From the NCBI GenBank assembly GCA_964577375.1, contig CAZNYW010000014.1:1-64000 (forward strand): a stretch of DNA of 64,000 nt, in the 5' to 3' direction. The DNA is from DATKUC01 sp964577375. GTDB taxonomy: Bacteria > Spirochaetota > Spirochaetia > DSM-27196 > DATKUC01. The position numbers and the translations under genes were made by a program. Positions 51,053 to 59,843 of this stretch are shown piece by piece; the first letter of the stretch is position 1; every line of letters starts with the position of its first letter. The notes beneath the pieces are model-generated. The model was given only the letters and a program-made list of their open reading frames with translations. It did not search any database and had not been told where the DNA came from.

Positions 51053-52912
51053 CTACGGGCTGTCCGGCAAATCGTTTGCGAAATACACTGCGCCGATCGC
51101 CTGCGCAAACTGCGCGACGGTGAAGTCAGGATGCGCTTCGAGCTGTTTCATGAGCGGCGTGTTCGCCATTCCGGATCCTGCGACGGCGAGGCGGATCCCC
51201 GGATCGACACTGCGTGCCCCTTCCCAAAGCAGATCGAAACAGGTGGGATTCTTAACGAGGCGTCCGAAGAGAAAACAACCGTCCGAACCTGGATCGAGGA
51301 TGCGCCTAGTCTCGAGAATGGTCACGGCCAGCGAAATACCGACTTCGCGCCAGATCCTGCAGTTGACCTCATCGTTCTCCCGATCGGCGAGCATCATCAT
51401 GTGCTCGACAAAGGCCTTCCGCTGGTCGACCGGATCGGTCGGGACGTACCAGCCCTCCTCTTTGCCGCTCGTTCTCCGCTCGACGAACCGTTTCTCCTGA
51501 AGCTCGCGCCACAGATCGGGCCGTTCGGTCGGAAAATACTTCAGAGCAAGCCGGAACAGGCCGCTCTGGCTGCAGTATTTCTGAAGCGTTCCCGGGAGGC
51601 CGGTGTTGAAATTGTTGACGCTGCGCAGGTCGTCGGGCTCGAATGCCCGTTCCGGCCAGCTCCCGAGGTCGATGATGAAGTTGTAGACCTCGAGCGGGAT
51701 GTCCGGTATTTCTCCGCTCTCGGTCACCCAGCCGGTGCCGAGCTCAGTCCCGAGGGTATGGGCGAAGACGCCCCGTGCGACCTCTTCCGCCCCGGGCGAG
51801 GCGGCGATCTCTACCGCCGCGGTGAATGAGGCCATCGGTCCGTCGTTGATGATGCGGACAACGCCGCCGGGTCGAACCCAGGCTTTCAGGCGCAGGTCCA
51901 GGTCGGTCAGCTCGGCAAAATCGGATTCGTAATCTATCTCGGGATTATTCCTGATGCCACGCGTCTTGTAGACTTCACCCCCGACTATCTTGTTCCTGAC
52001 CACGACATCGGGAAAACAGAGTCCTATCCCGTCAAAGCGAAGGCCCATGTCGAGCCCCTCGGCGTCCAGCCCCTCGGCTTCAAGCCGAGCGAGCAGCGAC
52101 GACATCTCAGCTTCGCCGGTCCGTTTGTCGAGGGCCTTCGCCATCAGTCGGAACAGCTCCTGCCGCCTTCCGTCTTCGTCGTCCAGGGTTTCGAGCCACC
52201 ACCGCGCCTGCATCAGGCGGACGATCAGGCAGATGGGATCAACCAGCTGACGGGAACGAAGAAATCCGGCCGGAAACCAGTCGTACTCCTTGTAGTCGAT
52301 CACGCGACCGTCGACCACGAGAACCGCCTTGATGTCCGTTCCGCCCACATCCATGCCAACGAAGGCCCTGTCGCCAAGGTGCTCCGTCCGGCTCCGGAAG
52401 AGACCGACTACATCCACCCTGGGCTTCGGCGGAACGGGCGGCACCGGCGCATCAGCGATGTCGCCAAACCTGAAGGAAAACGGCGCCGCGCCGGGAAGCA
52501 TCGCACCGATCATGCGGTCGATGACATTGACTGCCCGGCCGTACCCCCTGCGATCGGCCCGATTACGGCCAATCCCGAAGAGGTCCGGGAGCCTTCCCAG
52601 CGTCTCGGCGAGCGCCCGGTGCCGGGGATCTGCGTAGACAGTCATCGACTTTCCGCCGAGCGAGGACAGAATGTTGTAGATCTCTGCGTGGATGTAGCTC
52701 TCTGCGAACTCACGCTCAGCAGCGTCCAGCTTCTCGAGACGGGGCACCTTCAGGTCGAAGCGCCGGCTCGCTGTTCCGTCGACGTCGAGCAGCTCGACGA
52801 CCAGGGCGAGACGGTCACCTGATTCCTCCGCGAGGCTTCCGAACCGGTCGTGAAGGTCGGTAATATAGACGCTTTGACCCGATCTCGCCCGGGTAATCAA
52901 TTCCTGTAGCAC
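51053..52912 (-). CDS. Large atypical ROK/actin-like ATPase-domain protein
   Basis: This 619-residue protein has an N-terminal extension (about 1-175) of unknown fold and then an actin-like phosphate loop FVGMDVGGTDIKAVLVVDGR. Later matches to the ROK plan are LRFDGIGLCFPDVVVRNKI, VRIINDGPMASFTAAVEI and GVFAHTLGTELGTGWV, the last resembling the sugar-kinase GTGIG region. The ROK zinc motif is absent and long insertions separate the motifs. GTG 52912 is preferred: AGGGGGA lies seven bases upstream. The start falls beside the activase stop, so it is co-translated. It could be a kinase for the operon's sugar. Confidence 0.75.
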   Translation of the reverse strand: MLQELITRARSGQSVYITDLHDRFGSLAEESGDRLALVVELLDVDGTASRRFDLKVPRLEKLDAAEREFAESYIHAEIYNILSSLGGKSMTVYADPRHRALAETLGRLPDLFGIGRNRADRRGYGRAVNVIDRMIGAMLPGAAPFSFRFGDIADAPVPPVPPKPRVDVVGLFRSRTEHLGDRAFVGMDVGGTDIKAVLVVDGRVIDYKEYDWFPAGFLRSRQLVDPICLIVRLMQARWWLETLDDEDGRRQELFRLMAKALDKRTGEAEMSSLLARLEAEGLDAEGLDMGLRFDGIGLCFPDVVVRNKIVGGEVYKTRGIRNNPEIDYESDFAELTDLDLRLKAWVRPGGVVRIINDGPMASFTAAVEIAASPGAEEVARGVFAHTLGTELGTGWVTESGEIPDIPLEVYNFIIDLGSWPERAFEPDDLRSVNNFNTGLPGTLQKYCSQSGLFRLALKYFPTERPDLWRELQEKRFVERRTSGKEEGWYVPTDPVDQRKAFVEHMMMLADRENDEVNCRIWREVGISLAVTILETRRILDPGSDGCFLFGRLVKNPTCFDLLWEGARSVDPGIRLAVAGSGMANTPLMKQLEAHPDFTVAQFAQAIGAVYFANDLPDSP

Positions 52913-52913
52913 G

Positions 52914-53864
52914 CTAATTCCCCCTGGCGCGGACGCCGGCACCGCTCCGCGCGTGTTCCCTGACTACGTGAAGTCCCGCGGATTCCAGAATCTTCCTGAG
53001 GGATTCGATCTCGGTCGAAGGCAGAGGCTCCATTCCTTCGAAGAACTCCGTGCTCCGGTTCATGAGCGCGTACTTGTTCCTTGCAAGCGGATTGAAATTG
53101 ATCAGCTCGACCCGAGCCCCGGGATTTGTTTCCCGGATGAACTGCGCGAGGGCGGAAATGTTCGATTGCGTCGTCGTTATCCCCGGTATCAGCGGAATAC
53201 GGGTAAGAAGCTCCACGCCTCGGCGCGCGAGGGCCGCGTAATTGCGCTTGATCGGCTCGTTGCGGCGATGAGTGTATTCCAGATGCAGGCCGCTGTCGGC
53301 CAGCTTGAGGTCCACGATGAAAAGGTCCGTGTAGGGTATGAATCGTTCCAGCGTTTCGTATTCCCCGAAGAGGCAGGTCTCGATTGCGGTGTGAACTCCC
53401 GCCCTCCTGCAGAGGTCGAGCACCTCGATGGTGAAGTCGGGCTGCACCAGAGGGTCTCCTCCCGATATCGTGATTCCGCCTCCGGACTGGCGGTAGAACT
53501 CGACGTCGCGCAGCAGCGTTTCGGCGGCTTCGGCTGCAGTTATCGTCCGCCCGTCGAAGGAGAGGGCCGTCGTCGGACATGCGGCGACGCAGGTACCGCA
53601 CCGTGTGCACTTCTGCCTGTTGATCCGGATGAAGGGGTGGCCCTCCGTGTCCGTCTGCAGCGCCCCGTTCGGACAGCTTTCGACGCAGACACCGCAGCGA
53701 ATGCATTGCGACTCGAGGTACCAGAGACCGATGCCCGCCGACAGCCCCTCCGGATTCTGACACCAGGCGCAGCGGAGCGAGCAGCCTTTCAGGAAGAGCG
53801 TCGAACGAATGCCCTGGCCGTCATGGAGGGTGAATCGTTTGAGATCGATGATGGAGCCATCCAT
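52914..53864 (-). CDS. Glycyl-radical enzyme activating protein (radical SAM)
   Basis: This 316-residue activase has the radical-SAM cluster motif C-x3-C-x2-C in KGCSLRCAWCQNPE, followed by two ferredoxin-type clusters (CIRCGVCVESCP and CTRCGTCVAACP) that mark the activases of dehydratase-type glycyl radical enzymes rather than of pyruvate formate-lyase. GGGITISGGDPLVQPDF is the family's SAM-binding stretch. It abstracts hydrogen from the glycine of the partner. ATG 53864 overlaps the partner's stop (TGATG), with GGAGA six bases upstream. Confidence 0.93.
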   Translation of the reverse strand: MDGSIIDLKRFTLHDGQGIRSTLFLKGCSLRCAWCQNPEGLSAGIGLWYLESQCIRCGVCVESCPNGALQTDTEGHPFIRINRQKCTRCGTCVAACPTTALSFDGRTITAAEAAETLLRDVEFYRQSGGGITISGGDPLVQPDFTIEVLDLCRRAGVHTAIETCLFGEYETLERFIPYTDLFIVDLKLADSGLHLEYTHRRNEPIKRNYAALARRGVELLTRIPLIPGITTTQSNISALAQFIRETNPGARVELINFNPLARNKYALMNRSTEFFEGMEPLPSTEIESLRKILESAGLHVVREHARSGAGVRARGN

Positions 53865-56242
53865 CAAACGTCTCCGTAGCTCGTACGGGCGATTATCTCA
53901 TCCTGCAGGTCGTTCGCCAGCTCGGCGAAATAGGCCGTATAGCCGGCCACCCGGACCGTCAGGCTGCGCCACTCCTCCGGATGCGACTTGGCCGCGAGAA
54001 GGTCCTCCCTGCGGATCACGTTGAACTGAACATGGTTGATGTGGAGCCTGACGAAGGTGCGGAGGAAGCTGGCAAATTTCGCGATGCCCTCTTCTGTCTT
54101 GAAGAACTCCGGCAGGAATTTCATGTTGAGAAGCGTGCCGTTGCTTCCGTGCTTCGAATCTATCTTCGACACCGAACGAAGCAGGGCGGTCGGGCCGGTC
54201 CGGTCCCTGCCGTACATTGCGGACATTCCGCCGTCGGCAAGCGGGTCTTTTGCCTTTCTCCCATCCAGCGAAGCGCCGACATTCTGGCCCATGGGTACGT
54301 GGGCGGAGACAGTGTACAGACCGGCATGGTAGAGACCGCCGCGCGCGTTGGAGTACTCTTCCATCTTCGCGGAAAAATAGCCGACCCACTTTGCCGCGAT
54401 TTCGTCCACCCAGTCAACATCGTTGCCGTATTTCGGCACCTTGTTGATCAGGTACTGACGCAGTCTTTCGTCGTCCGCGTAGTTGCTTCGGATCGCGGCG
54501 AGCGCTTCGTCAGCCGTTACGTACCGGTCTTCGTAGATGCACTGTTTGATCGCTGCCAGAGAATCGGCTATGTTTGCGGGCTGTATCGCCTGGATGCCCG
54601 AAAGATTGTAGTGCGCCCCGCCGGCGGTGACGTCGAGTCCCTTCTCGACGCACCCGTTTATGACCGTGGAAAGGAATGGCGACGGCAGCACCTCGGCGTG
54701 AAGCCGGTCGACCGTGTCGCAGGCTCTGATCATCCTTTCGATGAAGTGGTCCATCTGCTTCCGGTACGCTGTCTCGAGCACTTCGAAGCTCCCGTAGTCG
54801 CCGAGCGAACCGAGATCGAGCCCCATCTGCTTGCCGCTGAGAAGGCAGACGCCGTGGTTGAGCGTCAGCTCGAGCGCCTTTACCATGTTGAACATGGCCG
54901 CGTCGCTCCAGCCGAGCGAGTTTCCGTGGGTCGTCAGCTCGACGCAGCCGACAATCGCGTAGTTCAGCGCATCTTCGCGCGATATTCCGCGCGCCATGAG
55001 GGCGGGAATGATGCTCTCGTCGTTGAACACCTGAGGCATGCCGGAGCCAAGACCGATCACACGAGCGCACTCCCGGACGAAGCTCTCCGACGACTTTTCA
55101 GACAGGCGTGCGGAAAGATTCGGCTGGGGGAGCCCTATGTGGGCCTGTGCCTTGAGGAACAGAAACGACAGCTCGTTCGACGCGTCCTCTCCCTGCTCGT
55201 CCACGCCGCCGACGGCAACGTTGAAGCCGATAGGAAAGCCGGCGAAGTATTTCGCACTGCTTGAGTTGCGCAGATAGACTATCTGATTGAACTTGAGCCA
55301 GAGCGCTTCAATGATCTCAAGCGCGGCTGCCTGGTCCAGAAGCCCGGTATCTACGTCGTTCCGGTAGTACCCGTAGAGGTACTGGTCCGCGCGACCGGGA
55401 GAGAAGGAGGAGGCGTTGGACTCCGTGTGCAGCAGCACGAAGAGGAACCAGAGCGACTGCACCGCCTCGCGAAAGGTCGAGGGCGGTTCGACCGTGAGCT
55501 TCCGGCAGATCCGGGCAATCTCCAGGAGGTTCGCCCTGTTTTCCGCTCCCGGCTCCTCGGCCGCCATCCCGGCCGCGAGCTCGGCGTATCGCCCTATGAA
55601 GTCCAGGGCGCCCTCGAGGGCTATGGCCATTCCGCGGTAGAACCCGCGTGAATCCGGGGCCACAGCCTTCTCTTTCTCGAGAATCTCGATCAGGATCGCT
55701 CGCGGCCCTCTGGCGAGCCAGCCCGCCGCGTCGGGACAGATGTGCCCCTGAGAATGGTCAGTCTGATTTATCTTTGCTACCTTGCCGATCGCGGACAGCT
55801 CCTCACCGATAGCCGCCTTCACCCTGTCCTCGAGCGACTTCCCCTTCCAGAAGGGCAGAATATCGCGTCTGAACGTCTCGATATCCTCGGGCCGCACCTC
55901 GAACCTGTCCTGCGGGCGTTCGCCCAGGCGCTCGATTTCGTCGTCTACCCAGGAGATGCCTGCCTCAGGCGATACCACGCCTGCACGGACCCCGGCGGTG
56001 CGATTCCCCACTATCAGTTCCAGCGGATCTATCCGTATTTCTATTCTGCGAAGGGTCGCCGCCAGCGACGAGGCGCGCTGGATGTTGCGCGGCTGGTCCG
56101 GATTTGCCCTGTAGTATTCGGTGACGATCGCGGCCTGTTCGATTGAAAGGAAGCGCGGCTCATCGAGCATCCGCTGCTTCAACATCACGATCCTGGACGT
56201 GCTCGCAAGCGCGTCTATCCTCTCGAGTACGGTTTCAACCAT
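53864..56242 (-). CDS. Glycyl radical enzyme of unassigned substrate (PFL-like dehydratase/lyase group)
   Basis: This 792-residue protein has the ten-strand barrel plan of pyruvate formate-lyase relatives. The thiyl Cys433 and base Glu435 are in AIVGCVELTTHG, and the radical Gly767 is in TVRVAGYTAYFAELAN. SPGRADQYLYGYY and MPQVFNDESI are shared with glycerol- and hydroxyproline-dehydratases. Pyruvate formate-lyase would have paired cysteines; a G-C-V-E site instead points to a C-O, C-N or C-S eliminating enzyme. The residue after the Glu is Leu, not the usual Pro. ATG 56242 follows GGAG. It lies inside a sugar-importer operon, so a sugar or polyol substrate is likely. Such enzymes work only without oxygen. 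Confidence 0.9.
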   Translation of the reverse strand: MVETVLERIDALASTSRIVMLKQRMLDEPRFLSIEQAAIVTEYYRANPDQPRNIQRASSLAATLRRIEIRIDPLELIVGNRTAGVRAGVVSPEAGISWVDDEIERLGERPQDRFEVRPEDIETFRRDILPFWKGKSLEDRVKAAIGEELSAIGKVAKINQTDHSQGHICPDAAGWLARGPRAILIEILEKEKAVAPDSRGFYRGMAIALEGALDFIGRYAELAAGMAAEEPGAENRANLLEIARICRKLTVEPPSTFREAVQSLWFLFVLLHTESNASSFSPGRADQYLYGYYRNDVDTGLLDQAAALEIIEALWLKFNQIVYLRNSSSAKYFAGFPIGFNVAVGGVDEQGEDASNELSFLFLKAQAHIGLPQPNLSARLSEKSSESFVRECARVIGLGSGMPQVFNDESIIPALMARGISREDALNYAIVGCVELTTHGNSLGWSDAAMFNMVKALELTLNHGVCLLSGKQMGLDLGSLGDYGSFEVLETAYRKQMDHFIERMIRACDTVDRLHAEVLPSPFLSTVINGCVEKGLDVTAGGAHYNLSGIQAIQPANIADSLAAIKQCIYEDRYVTADEALAAIRSNYADDERLRQYLINKVPKYGNDVDWVDEIAAKWVGYFSAKMEEYSNARGGLYHAGLYTVSAHVPMGQNVGASLDGRKAKDPLADGGMSAMYGRDRTGPTALLRSVSKIDSKHGSNGTLLNMKFLPEFFKTEEGIAKFASFLRTFVRLHINHVQFNVIRREDLLAAKSHPEEWRSLTVRVAGYTAYFAELANDLQDEIIARTSYGDV

Positions 56243-56293
56243 AGGATACTCCATTCGTCGCCGGTGCGGCTTCCGCGCAAGGCGCGGCCCGGC

Positions 56294-57256
56294 CTAGACC
56301 GTTTCGCGCTTGCGCTTCTGTCCGAAGCAGTCGAGCCAGATGATGGCCACGATGACAGCCCCCTTCAGCAGTACCTGGATGTAGGAGGTGATCGTCAGCA
56401 TGTTCATGACGTTGTCCAGCATGCCGAAGACCAGAAGGCCAAGGCCCGACTGGGGTATGCCTCCTATCCCGCCCGCGAAGGAGGTGCCGCCGACGACGAC
56501 ACCGCAGTTCACGACCAGCGCGGTCAGCTCTCCGTAGATCGAAGAGCCGGTGTTGAGCTTGGAGGACAGGAGCACGCCGGCCAGTCCCGCCGCGGCGCCC
56601 GATATCACAAAGGCGAGCCACTTGGTCCGGATTACGTTGATGCCTGAGTAGAGCGCCACCTCGTAGTCACCGCCGATGGCATAGAGGTTGCGGCCGAACT
56701 GGGTGTAGCGCATCAGCCAGAAGAACAGCACGAAGAGAACTATCGTAATGATGACGAGGTTCGGGACTCCGGCAACGGCCCCGTTTCCGATCATCATGAA
56801 TGCCGGATTCTTCGCAGGGATAGGATGAGCATTGGTGAGCTGCTGGGCGACCCCGGTCAGCAGGAGTCCCATACCGAGCGTGATGATGAATGGCTCGGTT
56901 CGCTGGTGAACGACGAGGAAGCCGTTTATCGCCCCCACCACCGCGCCAAAAAGAACGGCGAGCAGGATGGCGGGAAACAGCGCCATATAGTCCATCAGCT
57001 TGATCGCCAGGATTCCCGCGACGACCAGAATCCCTCCGATCGACAGATCGCAACCGCCGGAGATGATTGTCAGAGTAACTCCGAAGGCCAGGATGAGGAG
57101 GATTGACGTCGAATTGAGCATGTCCAGCAGGTTGTAGGCTGTGTAGAACTCCGTGCCGGAGAAGAGCATGATGAAAAGCATCACCAGTATCGCGATGAAC
57201 GCCTTCTGTTTCGTCGCAAGCCTGTAGAGCGAAGCCCCTATTCCCATCGTGTTCAT
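56294..57256 (-). CDS. Sugar ABC transporter permease 2 (RbsC family)
   Basis: This 320-residue membrane protein has FGVTLTIISGGCDLSIGGIL, GAVVGAINGFLVVHQRTEPF, YAIGGDYEVALYSGINVI and GGTSFAGGIGGIPQSGLG, the RbsC landmarks, with eight to ten membrane segments. ATG 57256 has GGAG nine bases upstream; ATG 57265 abuts it. It differs clearly from permease 1, so the channel is probably a heterodimer. Confidence 0.92.
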   Translation of the reverse strand: MNTMGIGASLYRLATKQKAFIAILVMLFIMLFSGTEFYTAYNLLDMLNSTSILLILAFGVTLTIISGGCDLSIGGILVVAGILAIKLMDYMALFPAILLAVLFGAVVGAINGFLVVHQRTEPFIITLGMGLLLTGVAQQLTNAHPIPAKNPAFMMIGNGAVAGVPNLVIITIVLFVLFFWLMRYTQFGRNLYAIGGDYEVALYSGINVIRTKWLAFVISGAAAGLAGVLLSSKLNTGSSIYGELTALVVNCGVVVGGTSFAGGIGGIPQSGLGLLVFGMLDNVMNMLTITSYIQVLLKGAVIVAIIWLDCFGQKRKRETV

Positions 57257-57268
57257 CTTAAGCATCTC

Positions 57269-58267
57269 CTACACTTGTTTGCGGTTGTCGAGCCAGATTG
57301 CGAAGACCAGGATTGCGCCTTTGACCGCAACCTGCAGGTATGTCGAGACGCCCAAAAGATCCAGACAGTTGGACATGAGGATAATCAAAAGGACACCCAT
57401 CACGGTGCGGAGAACGCTGCCCTTGCCGCCCTTGAGAGTCGTCCCTCCGACGACGACCGAAAGGATCGCGTTGGTTTCGTAACCGGCTCCGATAACGGGA
57501 GCGGCCGTGGTGATACGTGAGAAGAGGACGATGGCACCGACGCCCGCCATGAATCCGCCGATGGTGTAGATCACGACGATCGACCGCTTGATCCGAATAC
57601 CCGCGAGCCGCGCGGCGGTCTTGTTGCCTCCCGTAAGTCTGATCGCCCGGCCCCCCTTGGTCTGCGACTGAAAGACCCACAGTGCCGCAAGCAGGACGAG
57701 GAAGATCACGAAGGAGACCGACAGCGGCCCGACGCTCCCGGCGCCGATGGCCTCGAACACCGACTTGCTCTTCTGTATGTCCCAGAAGTGCATGGTTGTA
57801 CCGCCACTGTAGAGAAGGGCGATGGCCGAATAGACGGTGCTCATGCCGAAGGTGAGAAACAGCGCCTCGGCCTGCGTCAGAGCTCCCGACGTGAGAATGA
57901 CGACGCTGTTCAGCACCCCGCACAGGGCGCCGAGAGCCAGCCCCATGAGAAGGGCCGGCACCTGGCCGAACGGCTGTATGAGCGATATGGTGACCACCGC
58001 CACCAGGTTGATGATGCCGGCGACCGACAGGTCGATGAAATTGCCGATGATCACGAAGGTCATGCCCAGGGACACCATGATGAGCGGCCCGAACTGGCGC
58101 ATGATGTTGACGAGATTCGCACCGGACAGGAACTTCGGTTCGACGATTGCCGTGATGGTGACCAGACCGGCGATCATCACCAGCACAAGGTAGTCCCGCA
58201 GGACCGAGCCCGTGCCTTGGACAATCCGGTTCAGCTGTATGCTTCTGTTTGCTTCCTGGACGCTCAC
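57269..58267 (-). CDS. Sugar ABC transporter permease 1 (RbsC family)
   Basis: This 332-residue membrane protein carries LGMTFVIIGNFIDLSVAGII, GGNKTAARLAGIRI and GGTTLKGGKGSVLRTVMG, standard for RbsC-type permeases. Its start overlaps the ATPase stop by four bases and its end is 12 bases from permease 2. Confidence 0.92.
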   Translation of the reverse strand: MSVQEANRSIQLNRIVQGTGSVLRDYLVLVMIAGLVTITAIVEPKFLSGANLVNIMRQFGPLIMVSLGMTFVIIGNFIDLSVAGIINLVAVVTISLIQPFGQVPALLMGLALGALCGVLNSVVILTSGALTQAEALFLTFGMSTVYSAIALLYSGGTTMHFWDIQKSKSVFEAIGAGSVGPLSVSFVIFLVLLAALWVFQSQTKGGRAIRLTGGNKTAARLAGIRIKRSIVVIYTIGGFMAGVGAIVLFSRITTAAPVIGAGYETNAILSVVVGGTTLKGGKGSVLRTVMGVLLIILMSNCLDLLGVSTYLQVAVKGAILVFAIWLDNRKQV

Positions 58268-59763
58268 TCCTGCCCTCCCGCAAGTCCAAGGGCGGCGCTC
58301 ATGATTTCGTCGGTTGGTGTCGACTGCGGATCGAACTCTCCCGTGATCCGGCCCTCGAATATTGTCAATACCCGGTTGCTCATATTGAGCACTTCGGGCA
58401 GCTCCGACGAGATGAGGATGATCGACCCGCCGCTCTCGGCTATTCTCTTCATCAGGCTGTAGATCTCATACTTGGCGCCGACGTCGATACCGCGGGTCGG
58501 CTCATCCATGATGAAGATCTGGGGTGAGATCTCGAGCCAGCGGCCAACGATGCACTTCTGCTGATTGCCTCCCGAAAGATTACCTACCGCCACTTTGGTG
58601 GAGGGCGTCTTGACGTCGAGAGCGGCAACCTGCCGTGCCCCGATGCCCCTCTCCAGCGATTTCCGGATGAAGCCGAACTTGCTCACCCGATCGATGCTGG
58701 CCATGGAGATGTTCGACTCCACGGAAAAGGGCATGACCAGCCCCTCGAGCTTCCGGTCCTCGGGAATGAAGCCCAGACCCGCGTCCTTCGCCCCCTTGGG
58801 GGTCCGGATGTTGATGGGCTTTCCGTTGATGAGCACCTGGTGTCCTCTGACCCGGTCCGCGCCGAAGAGCGCACGAACGATCTCGGTGCGGCCGGATCCG
58901 ACCAGCCCGACGAAGCCCAGTATCTCGCCCTTGCGGAGGGTGAACGAGACGTCATGGAGCTTCCGGGTATTGATGGAGCGGACCTCCATCAGCACCTCAC
59001 CGACTGCCTGAGGCCGCGGCGGATACTCGTTCTCGATTGTGCGGCCGACCATTTTGGATATGAGCTCGCTCCTCGAAAACTGGCTCCTCGGCTGGGTATC
59101 GATGACGCGGCCGTCGCGCATGACGCTGACGATGTCGCAGAACTCGAATATTTCGTCCAGCTTGTGACTGATATAGATGATGGAGATTCCCTGCTCCTTC
59201 AGCTGCCTGATGATCTTCACCAGCTCTACCATCTCCTCGGCGGTGAGGCTGCTCGAAGGCTCGTCCATTATGATCAGCTTGGATTTGAATGAGAGCGCCT
59301 TGGCGATCTCGACCATCTGCTTTTCCGACATGCTCAACTCGGACACCAGTTTGGTGGTAACGACCTTGCTGGCGATGCTGTCGAGGAGCTTCCGGGCCGC
59401 GGTGTGGGTGCCCCGCATGCCCTTCATCTCTTTGAAGCGGCCGAGGAAGATGTTCTCGCCCACGCTCATGGTGTTGACCAGGTTCAGCTCCTGGTAGATG
59501 ATCGCCAATCCGCTCTGCATAGACTGATGGGGGGTGACGTGCTCGACGCGCTGCCCGTCAAAAATCACGGTTCCACTGTCCTTCTGGTAGACGCCGGACA
59601 GGATCTTCATCAGGGTCGATTTACCTGCGCCGTTCTCGCCTACGATGCCGTGGACCGTTCCACGCGCCACATCGATCGACACGTTGTCGAGCGCTTTGAC
59701 ACCAGGAAAGGACTTGCTTACGCCTTTAATAGATAGAATGATTTCCGCGCTGCCAGTATCCAT
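58264..59763 (-). CDS. Sugar ABC transporter ATP-binding protein, double-domain (RbsA/MglA type)
   Basis: This 499-residue protein has two fused nucleotide domains. The first has Walker A GENGAGKST, LSEL signature SELSMSEKQM and Walker B LIIMDEPSSSL. The second has the degenerate GLVGSGRTE loop, signature LSGGNQQKC and IFIMDEPTRGID. This is the usual layout for carbohydrate importers of the CUT2 class. ATG 59763 has AAGGA seven bases upstream. A hairpin with a TTCG loop separates it from the binding-protein gene. Confidence 0.95.
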   Translation of the reverse strand: MDTGSAEIILSIKGVSKSFPGVKALDNVSIDVARGTVHGIVGENGAGKSTLMKILSGVYQKDSGTVIFDGQRVEHVTPHQSMQSGLAIIYQELNLVNTMSVGENIFLGRFKEMKGMRGTHTAARKLLDSIASKVVTTKLVSELSMSEKQMVEIAKALSFKSKLIIMDEPSSSLTAEEMVELVKIIRQLKEQGISIIYISHKLDEIFEFCDIVSVMRDGRVIDTQPRSQFSRSELISKMVGRTIENEYPPRPQAVGEVLMEVRSINTRKLHDVSFTLRKGEILGFVGLVGSGRTEIVRALFGADRVRGHQVLINGKPINIRTPKGAKDAGLGFIPEDRKLEGLVMPFSVESNISMASIDRVSKFGFIRKSLERGIGARQVAALDVKTPSTKVAVGNLSGGNQQKCIVGRWLEISPQIFIMDEPTRGIDVGAKYEIYSLMKRIAESGGSIILISSELPEVLNMSNRVLTIFEGRITGEFDPQSTPTDEIMSAALGLAGGQE

Positions 59764-59794
59764 GCACCAATCCTTGACTGAGACAATAGACAAA

Positions 59795-59826
59795 AGGTCT
59801 GCTCCGCACGAATGCGGAACAGACCT
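59795..59826 (-). terminator. Hairpin with TTCG loop after the binding-protein gene
   Basis: Read on the minus strand, arms 59813-59826 and 59795-59808 form a 14-pair stem (one G-U pair) closed by a TTCG tetraloop and followed by TTTT. It lies between the binding-protein stop and the ATPase start, so it looks like a partial terminator or an RNA-stabilising element that makes binding protein more abundant than the other subunits. Confidence 0.65.
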
Positions 59827-59843
59827 GTCACCCTACGCCTTGC

